Source of the DNA: Providencia hangzhouensis
GTDB lineage: Bacteria > Pseudomonadota > Gammaproteobacteria > Enterobacterales > Enterobacteriaceae
Direction of reading: 5' to 3'
Assembly: GCF_029193595.2 (NCBI RefSeq)
Contig: NZ_CP135052.1
Location: 1,984,001 to 2,048,000 of the forward strand
DNA: 64,000 nucleotides
Positions 36,151 through 46,786 of this stretch are shown here, piece after piece. The notes below the pieces were generated by a model. It was not told the origin of the DNA. It made no database searches and saw only the letters and a list, made by a program, of their open reading frames with translations. How positions within the stretch are numbered: position 1 is the stretch's first letter; each line of letters begins with the position of its first letter. Made by a program: the position numbers and the translations under genes.

Positions 36151-36293
36151 ATATTTCCCTTTTCTTTATAAAATAACTGTGTATAAACACAGCAATACAA
36201 ACACAAATTCGTTGAGAGCTCAATGTAAAAAACTGGCGAGATGATGAGTTTTTTTTAATTAAAAAATTTATTATTCATGAAATGTATTGTAAT

Positions 36294-36325
36294 AAAAAAG
36301 CCTTGATAGTTTCCTATCAAGGCTT
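36294..36325 (-). terminator. Intrinsic terminator of rne
   Basis: AAGCCTTGATAG and its complement around a 4-base loop, followed on the minus strand by TTTTTTATTA. Confidence 0.92.
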
Positions 36326-36348
36326 CTGTGTTTTAAAACTATTTAGTT

Positions 36349-39300
36349 TTAGTGACTAGATGGTTTTGCCATTGCAGAGGTTGCTACGTTTGAAGCAACA
36401 TGACCACCTGCGCCGCCTTTACCTTCAAAGGTTGAGGCTTCACGCTGATACTCAGTGATCTCAAATGGTGCAGCAGCACTTGCAGGTGCGGGCGCTTTTG
36501 TCATTGGAGAATAAGCATGACGTTTATGTAAGCTGACCGCTGGGCTGCTTGCTACCGTTGCTGGTTCAGCTACGGCAACAGGTTCGATAACTTCCTCGAC
36601 ACTGACTACCTCGGCTGATGCCGTGACAGAAACTTGAGGAAGTTGTATTTCTTCAACGACTTCATTGACAATAACAGGCGTTGTTTGTTCGTCCGCAATA
36701 GAAACGCTTTCAACTACTTCTGTTTGAGCTATTTCAACCTGTGGCTCAATAACTTCAGCCACTATTTCTACAGTCTCTTTTACAGCTTCGACGGTTTCAA
36801 TTTCTTGCGAAACATCAGTTTTCTCTTCGACAACAACTGGAGTTGGTTCGACAATGCGTTCAACAACTGTTGCTTCGTTAACTAATGGGGTTTCTTCTAC
36901 ATTAACCATTTCTGTAGCGGTGTCTTGTACCTCGTGTTTAACCTCTTCAGCCACGACTGGAGAGACAATTACGTGGCTTTGTGACGCGGTAACATTTGAG
37001 GTTTCAGCTACAGAAGCTTCATTAACACTTTGTTGTTCAAGCATTTCTTCATTGGTGATGATTGCCATGCTTTCTTGTTGAGGCTGAGCAATCGGGTAAT
37101 GAATAAATACTTTGCCAGACGCAAGCTCTGGTGAGGCAACGGCAGCGATTAATGGCATTGGTGATTTAGTTAAATGGCGCTCATCACGGTAGCGACGACG
37201 ACGTTGACCACTGACACGCAAGTGACGAGGTGAACGACGAGAACGGCGTGGAATGATGGTGTCTTGTTTTTCTTCACCATCAACTTGAGCCACGGCTTCT
37301 TGACGCTCTTCAGTTTGTACTTCACCTTCAGTTTGGTTCACAGATACCGTTGGTGCAGGTAATGCTGCAACTGGCTCAGTGGTTACTTCAGGTGCCGTTT
37401 CAACAGGAGTAATGATTTGCTCGCTATCAGTAACACGGATTTTTTGTGCTAATTGGCGACGTTGACGACGTGGGGCAACCGGACGTTGTTCTTCTTCCTT
37501 TTCCACCGCATCTTCGACATGACTTTGCTGAGCATCTTGTTGAGTTTTGGCCACTTGCTGTTGACGTTTTTCGTCTTGGCGACGACGACGCTCAGCACGT
37601 TGTTCGCGACGTTGCTGCTGGTTGTCACGATTGTTAGACTCAGTTGCTTGCTCATCTTGCTGGCTCGTATTTTTATTATTACGGCCTTTATTACGAGTGT
37701 TCGCATCATCCGATGACGTATTACGGTTATTGCGATTATCACGGTTGTCACGATTATCGCGTGTTTCATTTTCATCGCGATCACGACGATTATTATTACG
37801 GCGATTATTATTGCGACGATCATTGTTACGGCGGCGGTCATTATTATTGCGGTTTTTCGGCGCTGGTTTCTCAACCACTTTTTCTTCTTCACCAAATAGG
37901 TTCTTGAAGAAAGCCGCAATTTTGCTGAACAAACCTGGGGATGCAGGTTCAGTTGCCACTGATTTTACTGGTGCTTTTGTTGCAGTTTCTTTTGGCTTCA
38001 CTGTAGACATGTCTACAGGCTCTTGCAGTGCAAAAGCTGAAATTGCAGGTTGCTCAGGGATTTTGCGCTCAGCGGTAGTCTCGTCACTTTGTGTCAAAGT
38101 GACGGTTTCGTGATATTGAGCTAAGTTATAGCTTAAAGTATTTACCTCTTCACCTTTACGAATGCGGATCACATGGAAGTGAGGCGTTTGCATTTGGTCA
38201 TTAGGGACAATCACAACGCGAACATGGCTTTGGCGTTGTTCGATATCACTAACGGCTTTACGCTTTTCATTCAATAGGTAAGATGCAATTTGTACAGGAA
38301 CAATGGCATGCACTTCGTGAGTATTTTCTTTCAGTGCCTCTTCTTCGATAAGGCGAAGAACAGACAGGGAAAGTGATTCGTTATCACGAATGGTTCCCGT
38401 TCCTGAACAGCGAGGACACACGTGATGGCTGGATTCACCTAACGATGGGCTCAAGCGCTGACGTGACATTTCTAATAAACCAAAACGAGAGATGCGTGCA
38501 ATTTGAATGCGAGCACGGTCTTGGCGTACAGCTTCACGTAAGCGGTTTTCTACTTCACGTTGATGCCTAACTGGCGTCATATCGATAAAATCGATAACAA
38601 TCAAACCACCTAGGTCACGTAGACGTAATTGACGTGCAATTTCATCAGCCGCTTCTAAGTTAGTATTGAACGCAGTTTCTTCGATATCGCCACCACGTGT
38701 TGAACGTGAGGAGTTGATATCGATAGCGGTCAGAGCTTCAGTGGTATCAATAACTAATGCACCACCTGATGGCAAACGAACTTCGCGTTGGAACGCAGAT
38801 TCGATTTGTGATTCAATTTGGTAGTGGCTAAAAAGTGGAACATCGCCACTATAGTGTTTGATTTTGCTTGCAAAATCACCACGACCGATAGCTTCGATAT
38901 GGTTGCGTGCCATTTCGACAACTTTCGGGTTATCTATTAGGATCTCACCGATATCTGGGCGTAGATAATCACGGAATGCACGAACAATAACGTTACTTTC
39001 TTGGTGGATTAAGAAAGGTGCAGGGCGGTTTTCAGCGGCTTTTTGAATCGCTTCCCAGTGACGTAAACGGTAAAGCAAATCTTGTTGCAGTGATTCTGCA
39101 GATTTACCCACACCCGCGGTGCGAACGATTAAGCCCATGCCATCTGGAATTTGTAAAGAAGACAGCGCTTCTTTTAGCTCAGTGCGGTCTTCGCCTTCGA
39201 TACGACGTGAAATGCCTCCCGCACGTGGGTTATTTGGCATTAAAACGAGGTAACTTCCTGCCAAGCTAATGAAGGTGGTTAATGCGGCACCTTTATTTCC

Positions 39301-39627
39301 ACGCTCTTCTTTATCCACTTGAACGATAACTTCTTGGCCTTCTTTTAACACATCTTTAATGTTAGGACGGCCTTGGGAGTGATAGTTGCTTGGGAAGTAT
39401 TCACGAGCGATTTCTTTGATAGGAAGGAAACCGTGTCTTTCAGCGCCATAGTCAACAAAAGCAGCTTCAAGACTAGGTTCGATACGAGTGATTTTACCTT
39501 TGTAAATATTGGCCTTTTTTTGCTCATGACCGGGACTTTCAATATCCAAATCATAGAGACGTTGCCCGTCAACAAGGGCAACACGCAACTCTTCCTGTTG
39601 AGTTGCGTTTATTAGCATTCTTTTCAT
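36349..39627 (-). CDS. rne: Ribonuclease E
   Basis: 1092 residues (1061 in E. coli). The catalytic half has the S1 domain ([27 protein letters not shown]), the RNase H-like and DNase I-like domains ([11 protein letters not shown] with catalytic Asp) and the zinc link CPRCSGTGT that joins two dimers. The C-terminal half is disordered, with an extreme Arg/Asn-rich tract (repeated NNRR and DNRDNR units, about residues 595-660), an Arg-rich RNA-binding part and long acidic Val/Glu repeats. The final GKGGAGGH segment fits the PNPase-binding tail. RNase E is the main mRNA-decay and processing endonuclease and scaffolds the degradosome. Confidence 0.97.
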   Translation of the reverse strand: MKRMLINATQQEELRVALVDGQRLYDLDIESPGHEQKKANIYKGKITRIEPSLEAAFVDYGAERHGFLPIKEIAREYFPSNYHSQGRPNIKDVLKEGQEVIVQVDKEERGNKGAALTTFISLAGSYLVLMPNNPRAGGISRRIEGEDRTELKEALSSLQIPDGMGLIVRTAGVGKSAESLQQDLLYRLRHWEAIQKAAENRPAPFLIHQESNVIVRAFRDYLRPDIGEILIDNPKVVEMARNHIEAIGRGDFASKIKHYSGDVPLFSHYQIESQIESAFQREVRLPSGGALVIDTTEALTAIDINSSRSTRGGDIEETAFNTNLEAADEIARQLRLRDLGGLIVIDFIDMTPVRHQREVENRLREAVRQDRARIQIARISRFGLLEMSRQRLSPSLGESSHHVCPRCSGTGTIRDNESLSLSVLRLIEEEALKENTHEVHAIVPVQIASYLLNEKRKAVSDIEQRQSHVRVVIVPNDQMQTPHFHVIRIRKGEEVNTLSYNLAQYHETVTLTQSDETTAERKIPEQPAISAFALQEPVDMSTVKPKETATKAPVKSVATEPASPGLFSKIAAFFKNLFGEEEKVVEKPAPKNRNNNDRRRNNDRRNNNRRNNNRRDRDENETRDNRDNRDNRNNRNTSSDDANTRNKGRNNKNTSQQDEQATESNNRDNQQQRREQRAERRRRQDEKRQQQVAKTQQDAQQSHVEDAVEKEEEQRPVAPRRQRRQLAQKIRVTDSEQIITPVETAPEVTTEPVAALPAPTVSVNQTEGEVQTEERQEAVAQVDGEEKQDTIIPRRSRRSPRHLRVSGQRRRRYRDERHLTKSPMPLIAAVASPELASGKVFIHYPIAQPQQESMAIITNEEMLEQQSVNEASVAETSNVTASQSHVIVSPVVAEEVKHEVQDTATEMVNVEETPLVNEATVVERIVEPTPVVVEEKTDVSQEIETVEAVKETVEIVAEVIEPQVEIAQTEVVESVSIADEQTTPVIVNEVVEEIQLPQVSVTASAEVVSVEEVIEPVAVAEPATVASSPAVSLHKRHAYSPMTKAPAPASAAAPFEITEYQREASTFEGKGGAGGHVASNVATSAMAKPSSH

Positions 39628-39790
39628 GTTATTACTTACTCATTATTTTCTTTTAAATAAAGAGCAGCGAAAGAAAGAGCTACTGTAAACCGATGGCCTC
39701 GTGATTTTTACAAAACCGTCTGCCTCGCGGCAGTCGTTCGTATAGAGACGCGCAGTATTCGGTGAACCTGATTTTTAGATTAAAAATTCA
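39628..39790 (-). promoter_or_regulatory. rne 5' leader with candidate rne5 autoregulatory hairpins
   Basis: The gap between rne and rluC is 543 bp, which fits the long rne leader of E. coli (361 nt). On the minus strand it contains ACTGCCGCGAGGCAG and, 30 bases on, CGAGGCCATCGGTTTACAGT, then TTTCTTTCGCTGCTC, which I recognise as the conserved rne 5' UTR. This element lets RNase E cut its own mRNA. Exact boundaries are uncertain. Confidence 0.65.
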
Positions 39791-40170
39791 GCGTTCTTAA
39801 TCAGGATGCCGTATGTTATTAAAGAAAACGGAAGTTCCTAACCCAATAAGCCAAAATTCGTTGCTCGCTAATTTATTTGATGTTGCTAAATGTCTTACGC
39901 CATTGCTGCACTGTTACGCCATCAAATAAGAAATCCTATAAAACGTTAACTTTCGTTTTTTAAACATCTTAGCAACTTCATATTATTCCATTGCCATAGG
40001 CATTATAGCAAGTCGATACGGAAGTTATATGGAAATTTTATTTAGAAATAGGATAAATCATGCAGAAAATAACCAAATTAAAAAAAAAGATAAAAAATTT
40101 TGTGGAGTCGGTATGATAGGGAAAGCGAATAAGAGCATATTTTAATCAATTAGAGTTAACGCATTCCCGA
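39791..40170. other. rne/rluC divergent promoter region
   Basis: AT-rich, no ORF with support. It must hold the rne promoter or promoters on the minus strand and the rluC promoter on the plus strand. A/T-only runs near 40070-40100 could be bent DNA. Confidence 0.5.
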
Positions 40171-41130
40171 ATGAATACACAAAATCAAGTTCAATTTATT
40201 GACATCAGCGATGACGAAGCTGGGCAACGTATCGATAACTTTTTGCTCACTAAACTTAAAGGTGTACCAAAAAGTATGATTTATCGCATTATCCGCAAAG
40301 GGGAAGTGCGTGTTAACAAGGGGCGGATAAAGCCTGAGTATAAATTAGTCGAAGGGGACCAAGTCCGCGTTCCTCCCGTTAGGGTTGCTGAACGGGAAAC
40401 TGCGCAGGTTTCAGCTAAACTGGATAAGGTCGCTGCATTAGCAAATTGCATTTTATTTGAAGATGACGTTCTCTTAGTTCTGAATAAACCATCTGGCACA
40501 GCCGTTCATGGTGGAAGTGGTTTAAGCTTTGGTGTTATCGAAGGCCTGAGAGCTTTGCGACCCGAAGCGCGTTTCCTTGAATTGGTTCATCGTCTTGATA
40601 GAGACACATCAGGTATTTTATTGGTGGCCAAAAAACGCTCAGCACTCCGAGCGCTACATGAACAACTGCGTTTGAAACAAATGCAAAAAGATTATTTAGC
40701 ACTCGTAAGAGGTAATTGGCAGTCCCACATGAAAGTTGTTCAAGCTCCTTTACTGAAAAATATTCTACAAAGTGGTGAACGTGTCGTGAAAGTGAGCAGC
40801 GAAGGGAAGCCATCAGAGACACGCTTTAAAGTGGAAGAGCGTTTTGATAATGCAACTTTAATAAAAGCGAGCCCTGTCACAGGGCGTACGCATCAGATTC
40901 GTGTGCATACTCTCTATGCAGGGCATCCTATTGCATTTGATGACCGTTATGGTGATAAGCAATTTGATAGCCAACTGGCCGGAACAGGTTTAAACCGCTT
41001 ATTTTTGCATGCGAGCGCACTGAAATTTACACACCCTAAAACGGGTGAAGAGATGCGTTTGCAAGCTCCATTAGATAACCAATTGAATCACTGCCTAAAA
41101 ATATTACGTAGTCGTAAAGCAGAAAAGTAG
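40171..41130 (+). CDS. rluC: 23S rRNA pseudouridine(955/2504/2580) synthase
   Basis: 319 residues, the E. coli length. N-terminal S4 domain (GQRIDNFLLTKLKGVPKSMIYRIIRKGEVRVNKGRIKP) and RluA-type catalytic domain with VHRLDRDTSGILLVAK containing the catalytic Asp, plus GRTHQIRVH. It modifies three uridines near the peptidyl-transferase centre of 23S rRNA. It is divergent from rne and convergent with yceF, as in E. coli. Confidence 0.97.
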   Translation: MNTQNQVQFIDISDDEAGQRIDNFLLTKLKGVPKSMIYRIIRKGEVRVNKGRIKPEYKLVEGDQVRVPPVRVAERETAQVSAKLDKVAALANCILFEDDVLLVLNKPSGTAVHGGSGLSFGVIEGLRALRPEARFLELVHRLDRDTSGILLVAKKRSALRALHEQLRLKQMQKDYLALVRGNWQSHMKVVQAPLLKNILQSGERVVKVSSEGKPSETRFKVEERFDNATLIKASPVTGRTHQIRVHTLYAGHPIAFDDRYGDKQFDSQLAGTGLNRLFLHASALKFTHPKTGEEMRLQAPLDNQLNHCLKILRSRKAEK

Positions 41131-41139
41131 GTCATTTAA

Positions 41140-41168
41140 TTAACTGGCAGGTATTTCCTGCCAGTTAA
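41140..41168. terminator. Bidirectional terminator between rluC and yceF
   Basis: Perfect 12-bp inverted repeat (TTAACTGGCAGG and complement, 5-base loop) between convergent genes. Confidence 0.75.
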
Positions 41169-41172
41169 CTGA

Positions 41173-41760
41173 TTAATTATCAAACAATGGGCTAACTTGG
41201 TGTTGTCGTAACATTTCAAGTAATAGAATAAGTGGAAGCCCCACTAACGTATTGGGGTCACGCCCTTCCAAACGTTCAAATAAGCTAATCCCTAATCCCT
41301 CTGATTTAAAACTTCCAGCACATTGATAAGGCTCATCTTTAAGTAAGTAATTAGTTATTTCGGCGTCAGATAGTGATCTAAAATGAACGTGAAACAATTC
41401 ACACTCGACATTAAACTTACCTGTTTCAGTATCGAGTAAACATAGGCCAGTATAAAAAGTGACCTTATTGCCTGACGCAGATTTAAGCTGTTGAAAGGCA
41501 TTATCAAAATTATGCGGTTTGCCCATAATTTTATTTCCAATTACACAGACTTGGTCAGAACCAATAATCAGGTGCTGAGGGTATTTAGCAAAGAGTGCGT
41601 TGGCCTTTTCATGAGATAAACGCATGACTAAAGCCTGAGCGGACTCATTCAATATGGGCGATTCATCAATATTGGGAGCCACTGCTAAAAAAGGCAATCC
41701 CAGTTTTTTTAGTAGGGCTTGCCGGTATGGTGAAGTTGACGCCAAAATAATCGATTTCAT
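41173..41760 (-). CDS. yceF: 7-methyl-GTP pyrophosphatase YceF (Maf family)
   Basis: 195 residues. Maf fold: N-terminal [17 protein letters not shown], the IIGSDQVC segment, [11 protein letters not shown], and [29 protein letters not shown], which distinguishes the YceF subgroup from YhdE. YceF hydrolyses m7GTP and may clear modified nucleotides. It is divergent from yceD, with 143 bp between the starts. Confidence 0.95.
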   Translation of the reverse strand: MKSIILASTSPYRQALLKKLGLPFLAVAPNIDESPILNESAQALVMRLSHEKANALFAKYPQHLIIGSDQVCVIGNKIMGKPHNFDNAFQQLKSASGNKVTFYTGLCLLDTETGKFNVECELFHVHFRSLSDAEITNYLLKDEPYQCAGSFKSEGLGISLFERLEGRDPNTLVGLPLILLLEMLRQHQVSPLFDN

Positions 41761-41837
41761 GATTTTTCTCGAAACTCGTAGCCAAAAGGGTTAACTCATT
41801 TTAAACTATAAAACGTAAAACCTACGGTTTTTTGGTG

Positions 41838-41863
41838 AAAAGGCGAGTTTACCCCGCCTTTTT
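41838..41863 (+). promoter_or_regulatory. Terminator-like hairpin in the yceD operon leader
   Basis: AAAGGCG and CGCCTTT arms around a 9-base loop, followed by TTC, about 40 bases before the yceD start. No gene upstream on the plus strand needs it, so it may lie within the operon's leader RNA. Confidence 0.4.
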
Positions 41864-41903
41864 CTTTGACTATAGCTCATTACAAAGTTAATATGCGCGC
41901 CTT

Positions 41904-42428
41904 ATGCAAAAGGTAAAATTACCCCTGACTATCGATGCGCAGCGTGCAGCTCAGAAAAACCTCGACTATGTTGGGAGTTATACATCTGAGCAAGTTACAC
42001 GAATTGCCGAATCAGTAGTCAGTGTAGATAGTGATGTAGAAACCGAATTATCATTTAAAATTGATAATCAGCGTTTGACTGTCATCGAGGGGAAATCCCA
42101 AGTGGATGTCACCTTACAATGCCAACGTTGCAGAACTGATTTCAAACATCATGTCTACGTATCGTATTGTTTTAGTCCTGTCGTCAATGACGAAAAGGCC
42201 GAAGCATTACCGGAGCTCTATGAACCGATTCAAATTGATGAATTTGGTGAAATAGATTTGCTGGGAATGATAGAAGATGAAATAATTCTATCCTTACCAG
42301 TGGTTCCGGTTCATGATTCTGAACACTGTGAAGTGTCCGAAGCGGACATGGTGTATGGTGAACTGCCTCCTGAGGCAGAAAAACCAAACCCATTTGCCGT
42401 ATTAGCCAGTTTAAAGAAAAGTACTTAA
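41904..42428 (+). CDS. yceD: 23S rRNA accumulation protein YceD (DUF177)
   Basis: 174 residues. DUF177 protein with the cysteine pair in [16 protein letters not shown] and the acidic [27 protein letters not shown] segment, both typical. It is needed for normal 23S rRNA accumulation in E. coli and is almost always encoded in front of rpmF. That is the case here, with 12 bp between the genes. Confidence 0.95.
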   Translation: MQKVKLPLTIDAQRAAQKNLDYVGSYTSEQVTRIAESVVSVDSDVETELSFKIDNQRLTVIEGKSQVDVTLQCQRCRTDFKHHVYVSYCFSPVVNDEKAEALPELYEPIQIDEFGEIDLLGMIEDEIILSLPVVPVHDSEHCEVSEADMVYGELPPEAEKPNPFAVLASLKKST

Positions 42429-42440
42429 GGAGTAAGGTCA

Positions 42441-42611
42441 ATGGCCGTACAACAGAATAAACCAACTCGTTCAAAACGCGGTATGCGTCGTTCACATGAT
42501 GCACTGACTGCTACCCTAGTTTCTGTAGATAAAACTTCCGGTGAAACTCACCTGCGTCACCATGTGACTGCAGATGGTTACTACCGTGGCCGTAAGGTTA
42601 TCAACAAGTAA
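42441..42611 (+). CDS. rpmF: 50S ribosomal protein L32
   Basis: 56 residues, one shorter than in E. coli. [21 protein letters not shown] at the N-terminus and [14 protein letters not shown] at the C-terminus are diagnostic. AAGGAG lies 8-9 bases upstream of ATG. It is not a zinc-ribbon form: no CxxC pairs. It sits between yceD and plsX in a conserved operon linking ribosome and lipid synthesis. Confidence 0.98.
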   Translation: MAVQQNKPTRSKRGMRRSHDALTATLVSVDKTSGETHLRHHVTADGYYRGRKVINK

Positions 42612-42623
42612 TTTGTTGTTACC

Positions 42624-43664
42624 TTGGCTAATCTAACCATCGCGTTAGATGCTATGGGCGGGGATGTTGGTCCCCGCGTCACGGTGCCTGCTGCATTGCA
42701 GGCACTGGCATCTAATCCAGCACTCAAATTACTGCTTGTCGGTCAACCCGAAGCCATTCAACCTTTGCTTGCACAACAAAGTGCTGAGCTAATTTCGCGC
42801 GTCGAAATTATTCCTGCTGACGGCATTATCGCAAACGATGCAAAACCATCAAACGCGATAAGGCAAAGCAAAGGAACGTCGATGCGAGTGGCTTTAGAGT
42901 TAGTGAAGACAGGGCAGGCACAAGCGTGCGTGAGTGCGGGGAATACGGGTGCGCTGATGGGCTTAGCGAAATTAATGCTAAAGTCTATAGAGGGGATTGA
43001 GCGCCCAGCGCTAATGACAATCCTACCTAATCAGCAAAAAAGTCAAACAGTAGTGCTAGATTTAGGCGCTAATGTTAACTGTAGTAGTGATATGCTAGTC
43101 CAATTTGCCGTAATGGGTTCCGTGATGGCTGAAGAAGTGGTTAACATTTCTAAACCGAGAGTTGCGTTACTGAATATTGGCGAAGAAGAGAGTAAAGGGT
43201 TGGATAATATCCGCGAAGCCGCCTCAATATTAAAAGAAACGACATCAATTAACTACATTGGTTATGTAGAAGGTAACGAGTTACTGACAGGTAAAACCGA
43301 TGTGTTAGTGTGTGACGGCTTCGCAGGTAATGTCTCATTGAAGACGATGGAAGGTGTAATACGCGTCATCCTTTCATTGATAAAATCGACCGGCGATCAA
43401 CATAAAAAAAGCAGTTGGTTTATGCAACTGGCGAAAAAATGGTTAAAAAAACGTTTAATGAAACGTTTTGGGGACATGAACCCCGACCAGTATAATGGTG
43501 CGACTCTGTTAGGATTAAAAGGTATTGTCATCAAGAGTCACGGTGCAGCGAATGAAGGCGCTTTTAAAGCGGCTATTGACCGCGCAGTACAAGCTGTTGA
43601 AAAACAAGTCCCAGAAAGAATAACAGCGCGACTAAATATTGTTTTACCCAGGAGTGATCAATAA
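42624..43664 (+). CDS. plsX: Phosphate acyltransferase PlsX
   Basis: 346 residues. N-terminal [14 protein letters not shown], then [31 protein letters not shown] and [15 protein letters not shown] are PlsX hallmarks. It makes acyl-phosphate from acyl-ACP for phosphatidic acid synthesis. The TTG start is kept: it lies 12 bases after the rpmF stop and the next ATG (within ALDAMGG) would remove a conserved strand. E. coli plsX is also, as I recall, TTG-started. Confidence 0.96.
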   Translation: MANLTIALDAMGGDVGPRVTVPAALQALASNPALKLLLVGQPEAIQPLLAQQSAELISRVEIIPADGIIANDAKPSNAIRQSKGTSMRVALELVKTGQAQACVSAGNTGALMGLAKLMLKSIEGIERPALMTILPNQQKSQTVVLDLGANVNCSSDMLVQFAVMGSVMAEEVVNISKPRVALLNIGEEESKGLDNIREAASILKETTSINYIGYVEGNELLTGKTDVLVCDGFAGNVSLKTMEGVIRVILSLIKSTGDQHKKSSWFMQLAKKWLKKRLMKRFGDMNPDQYNGATLLGLKGIVIKSHGAANEGAFKAAIDRAVQAVEKQVPERITARLNIVLPRSDQ

Positions 43665-43667
43665 CCT

Positions 43668-44624
43668 ATGGCTATGTACAGTAAAATCTTAGGAACAGGC
43701 AGCTACTTACCAGCACAAGTACGTACCAATGCTGATCTGGAAAAAATGGTTGATACTTCTGATGAGTGGATTGTGACACGCACTGGCATACATGAAAGAA
43801 GAATTGCTAACGAAGAAGAAAGTGTTTCAGTGATGGGTTTTCATGCGGCCAAAAATGCGTTGGACATGGCACAAGTCGATGCAACAGACATTGGTTTGAT
43901 TATCGTCGCAACCACATCAGCAACTCACGCTTTCCCTAGTGCAGCTTGCCAAATCCAACAAATGCTTGGTATCCAAGATTGTGCGGCATTTGATGTTGCA
44001 GCTGCATGTGCAGGTTTTACTTATGCGATTAGTATTGCTGATCAATTCGTTAAAACGGGCATGACTAAAAAAGCATTAGTTATTGGTGCAGATGCATTAT
44101 CTAAAACATTAGATCCCGAAGACCGTGGCACAATTATTTTATTTGGCGATGCGGCAGGGGCTGTGGTTATTGGCGAATCTGAAGAGCCGGGTATCATTTC
44201 GACGCATTTACATGCAGATGGCCGTTATGGTGATTTACTCACATTACCTAATCGTAGCCGTTGCTCTGAAGACCCTGCCTATTTGACCATGACAGGTAAT
44301 GAAGTCTTTAAAGTTGCAGTGCGTGAATTAGCGCATATTGTTGATGAAACATTAGCACAGAGCGGCATTGCCAAAGAAGAACTTGATTGGCTAGTTCCAC
44401 ATCAAGCAAATTTAAGAATTATTTCTGCGACGGCGAAAAAATTAGATATGACGATGGATAAAGTTGTTGTCACATTAGACCGTCACGGTAATACTTCTGC
44501 AGCATCAGTTCCTACAGCGTTGGATGAAGCGGTGCGTGATGGCCGTATTCAGCGTGGTCAACTTGTGCTTTTAGAAGCCTTTGGTGGTGGTTTCACTTGG
44601 GGCTCTGCATTGGTTCGTTTTTAA
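43668..44624 (+). CDS. fabH: 3-oxoacyl-[ACP] synthase III
   Basis: 318 residues. Catalytic Cys in [13 protein letters not shown], His in VPHQANLRI and Asn in RHGNTSAAS give the KASIII triad. It condenses acetyl-CoA with malonyl-ACP to start fatty-acid synthesis. There is an AGGAG 13 bases before ATG 43668; ATG 43674, two codons later, corresponds to the E. coli start and is also possible. It starts three bases after plsX ends. Confidence 0.97.
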   Translation: MAMYSKILGTGSYLPAQVRTNADLEKMVDTSDEWIVTRTGIHERRIANEEESVSVMGFHAAKNALDMAQVDATDIGLIIVATTSATHAFPSAACQIQQMLGIQDCAAFDVAAACAGFTYAISIADQFVKTGMTKKALVIGADALSKTLDPEDRGTIILFGDAAGAVVIGESEEPGIISTHLHADGRYGDLLTLPNRSRCSEDPAYLTMTGNEVFKVAVRELAHIVDETLAQSGIAKEELDWLVPHQANLRIISATAKKLDMTMDKVVVTLDRHGNTSAASVPTALDEAVRDGRIQRGQLVLLEAFGGGFTWGSALVRF

Positions 44625-44642
44625 TTAACTGAGAAAATAGAC

Positions 44643-45575
44643 ATGACACAATTTGCTATGGTATTTCCCGGACAGGGTTCTCAGTCTTTAGGTATGTTAG
44701 CGGCACTAGCTGAAGAAAATCAGCTGGTTGAGCAAACATTCGCTGAAGCATCGGAAGCATTGGGTTACGATCTCTGGGCGTTAGTGCAAAATGGGCCAGA
44801 AGAAGAATTAAACAAAACATGGCAAACACAGCCTGCGTTATTGGCAGCTTCTGTGGCTATTTTCCGTGTTTGGAAAGACAAAAATGGCGCAATGCCAACG
44901 ATGATGGCGGGTCACAGCCTTGGTGAGTATTCTGCTTTAGTTTGTGCGGGTGTTATCGACTTCAAACAAGCGATTAAACTGGTTGAATTGCGCGGAAAAC
45001 TCATGCAAGAAGCCGTTCCTGAAGGAACTGGTGCGATGTATGCCATTATTGGTTTAGATAATGAATCAATTGAAAAAGCTTGCCAAGAAGCCGCTCAAGG
45101 CCAAGTGGTTTCACCAGTTAATTTTAATTCACCAGGCCAAGTCGTCATTGCGGGTGAAAAAGCGGCAGTCGAACGTGCGGGTATCGCATGTAAAGAAGCG
45201 GGTGCAAAACGCGCATTACCATTATCTGTTAGCGTCCCTTCTCATTGTGCATTAATGAAGCCAGCTGCTGATAAATTAGCCGAAGCGTTAGAAAAAATTG
45301 ATTTTTGTGAGCCAGACTATCCAGTTATTAACAATGTTGATGTTAAAATTGAGAAATCGGCACAAAATATTCGTGATGCTTTAGTCCGTCAACTGTATAA
45401 TCCAGTACGCTGGACTGAAACAGTAGAATTAATGGCAGATCAAGGTGTTGAACATCTTATTGAAGTAGGTCCAGGGAAAGTATTGACTGGTCTTACCAAG
45501 CGAATTGTCTCTAATTTAACTGCCGTCGCAGTCAATGATCCTGTATCATTAAGCACTGCTTTAGAAAATAGCTGA
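44643..45575 (+). CDS. fabD: Malonyl-CoA:ACP transacylase
   Basis: 310 residues. FPGQGSQSLGML at the N-terminus, the active-site serine in MAGHSLGEYSALVCAG and histidine in SVPSHCALM. It transfers malonyl groups to ACP. It is eighteen bases downstream of fabH and seven before fabG, within the fab cluster. Confidence 0.97.
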   Translation: MTQFAMVFPGQGSQSLGMLAALAEENQLVEQTFAEASEALGYDLWALVQNGPEEELNKTWQTQPALLAASVAIFRVWKDKNGAMPTMMAGHSLGEYSALVCAGVIDFKQAIKLVELRGKLMQEAVPEGTGAMYAIIGLDNESIEKACQEAAQGQVVSPVNFNSPGQVVIAGEKAAVERAGIACKEAGAKRALPLSVSVPSHCALMKPAADKLAEALEKIDFCEPDYPVINNVDVKIEKSAQNIRDALVRQLYNPVRWTETVELMADQGVEHLIEVGPGKVLTGLTKRIVSNLTAVAVNDPVSLSTALENS

Positions 45576-45582
45576 GGACGAC

Positions 45583-46317
45583 ATGAGCTTTGAAGGAAAA
45601 ATTGCACTGGTAACAGGCGCGAGTCGTGGAATTGGTAAAGCGATTGCTTTAACATTAATTGCTCGTGGTGCTACTGTTATCGGGACAGCAACCAGCGAAA
45701 AAGGCGCAGAAGCCATTACCGCTTATCTTGATGGCAAAGGTAAAGGTTTAGCATTAAACGTGACTGATGCAGCATCAATCGAAGAAACTTTGACCAAAAT
45801 CCGCGAAGAATTTGGTGAAATTGATATTTTGATTAATAATGCAGGTATCACTCGTGATAACCTATTGATGCGTATGAAAGAAGATGAATGGCAAGATATT
45901 ATTGACACCAATCTTTCATCCGTTTACCGTTTGTCTAAATCCGTTTTGCGTGCCATGATGAAAAAACGTTGTGGACGTATTATTTCAATTGCATCCGTTG
46001 TCGGTGTGATGGGAAATGCGGGGCAAACTAACTATGCAGCAGCGAAAGCAGGGTTAATTGGTTTTAGCAAATCATTGGCTCGTGAAGTCGCTTCTCGTGG
46101 TATTACTGTCAACGTCGTTGCACCTGGTTTTATCGAAACTGATATGACTAAAGCATTGACAGATGAACAGCGTGCAGGCATTTTATCTCAGGTTCCTGCG
46201 GATAGACTGGGTGATGCACAAGAAATTGCCAGTGCTGTAGCGTTTTTAGCTTCTGATGAAGCTGCTTACATCACAGGTGAAACATTGCATGTCAATGGTG
46301 GCATGTACATGATCTAA
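45583..46317 (+). CDS. fabG: 3-oxoacyl-[ACP] reductase
   Basis: 244 residues. Short-chain dehydrogenase: cofactor motif TGASRGIG at residues 12-19, NNAG, catalytic Ser in ISIASVVG, and YAAAKAG carrying Tyr and Lys of the catalytic tetrad. It reduces 3-oxoacyl-ACP with NADPH. A long inverted repeat separates it from acpP, which is usually expressed from additional promoters. Confidence 0.97.
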   Translation: MSFEGKIALVTGASRGIGKAIALTLIARGATVIGTATSEKGAEAITAYLDGKGKGLALNVTDAASIEETLTKIREEFGEIDILINNAGITRDNLLMRMKEDEWQDIIDTNLSSVYRLSKSVLRAMMKKRCGRIISIASVVGVMGNAGQTNYAAAKAGLIGFSKSLAREVASRGITVNVVAPGFIETDMTKALTDEQRAGILSQVPADRLGDAQEIASAVAFLASDEAAYITGETLHVNGGMYMI

Positions 46318-46326
46318 AGAAATGAT

Positions 46327-46383
46327 GGAACTATTTGCATTTTTAATGTTATCTAACGCTAAATAATGCAAAATAATAGTTCC
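46327..46383 (+). other. Long inverted repeat between fabG and acpP
   Basis: GGAACTA at 46327-46333 pairs with TAGTTCC at 46377-46383, and TGCAT pairs with ATGCA further in. It is a 57-base imperfect hairpin without a T-tract. Possible roles are partial termination or mRNA processing that lets acpP be expressed much more than fabG. Confidence 0.45.
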
Positions 46384-46472
46384 AACAGCCGGGATTGGGT
46401 TGTATCTTTTCCTGTATTTCATAAACTACGAAAACCATCGCGAAAGCGAGTTTTGATAGGAATTTTAATAGT

Positions 46473-46709
46473 ATGAGCACTATCGAAGAACGCGTTAAGA
46501 AAATCATCGTTGAACAACTGGGTGTTAAAGAGGAAGAAGTTGTAAATACAGCTTCATTTGTTGATGACTTGGGCGCTGATTCTCTTGACACAGTTGAGCT
46601 AGTTATGGCTCTGGAAGAAGAGTTCGATTGCGAAATCCCTGACGAAGAAGCTGAAAAGATCACAACAGTACAGGCTGCGATTGACTACGTCGAGAACGCA
46701 TCTAAATAA
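46473..46709 (+). CDS. acpP: Acyl carrier protein
   Basis: 78 residues. The phosphopantetheine serine lies in [17 protein letters not shown] (Ser37). It is strongly acidic and its sequence is almost identical to E. coli AcpP. It carries all acyl intermediates of fatty-acid synthesis and donates acyl groups to lipid A and phospholipids. A separate upstream region with an inverted repeat suggests its own high-level expression. Confidence 0.99.
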   Translation: MSTIEERVKKIIVEQLGVKEEEVVNTASFVDDLGADSLDTVELVMALEEEFDCEIPDEEAEKITTVQAAIDYVENASK

Positions 46710-46786
46710 TTGTACGAAAACTTATCTAGGCGATCACTCGATCGCCTATGTTCCTTTTGTAACTTTTCCCTCCTTGGAGGAAATAC

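Noticed and set aside
37449..38113. Long open frames on both strands within the rne C-terminal region (up to 163 codons)
   Set aside because: They are shadows of the repetitive Arg/Asn/Asp coding tract of rne; the encoded sequences are low-complexity and match no family.
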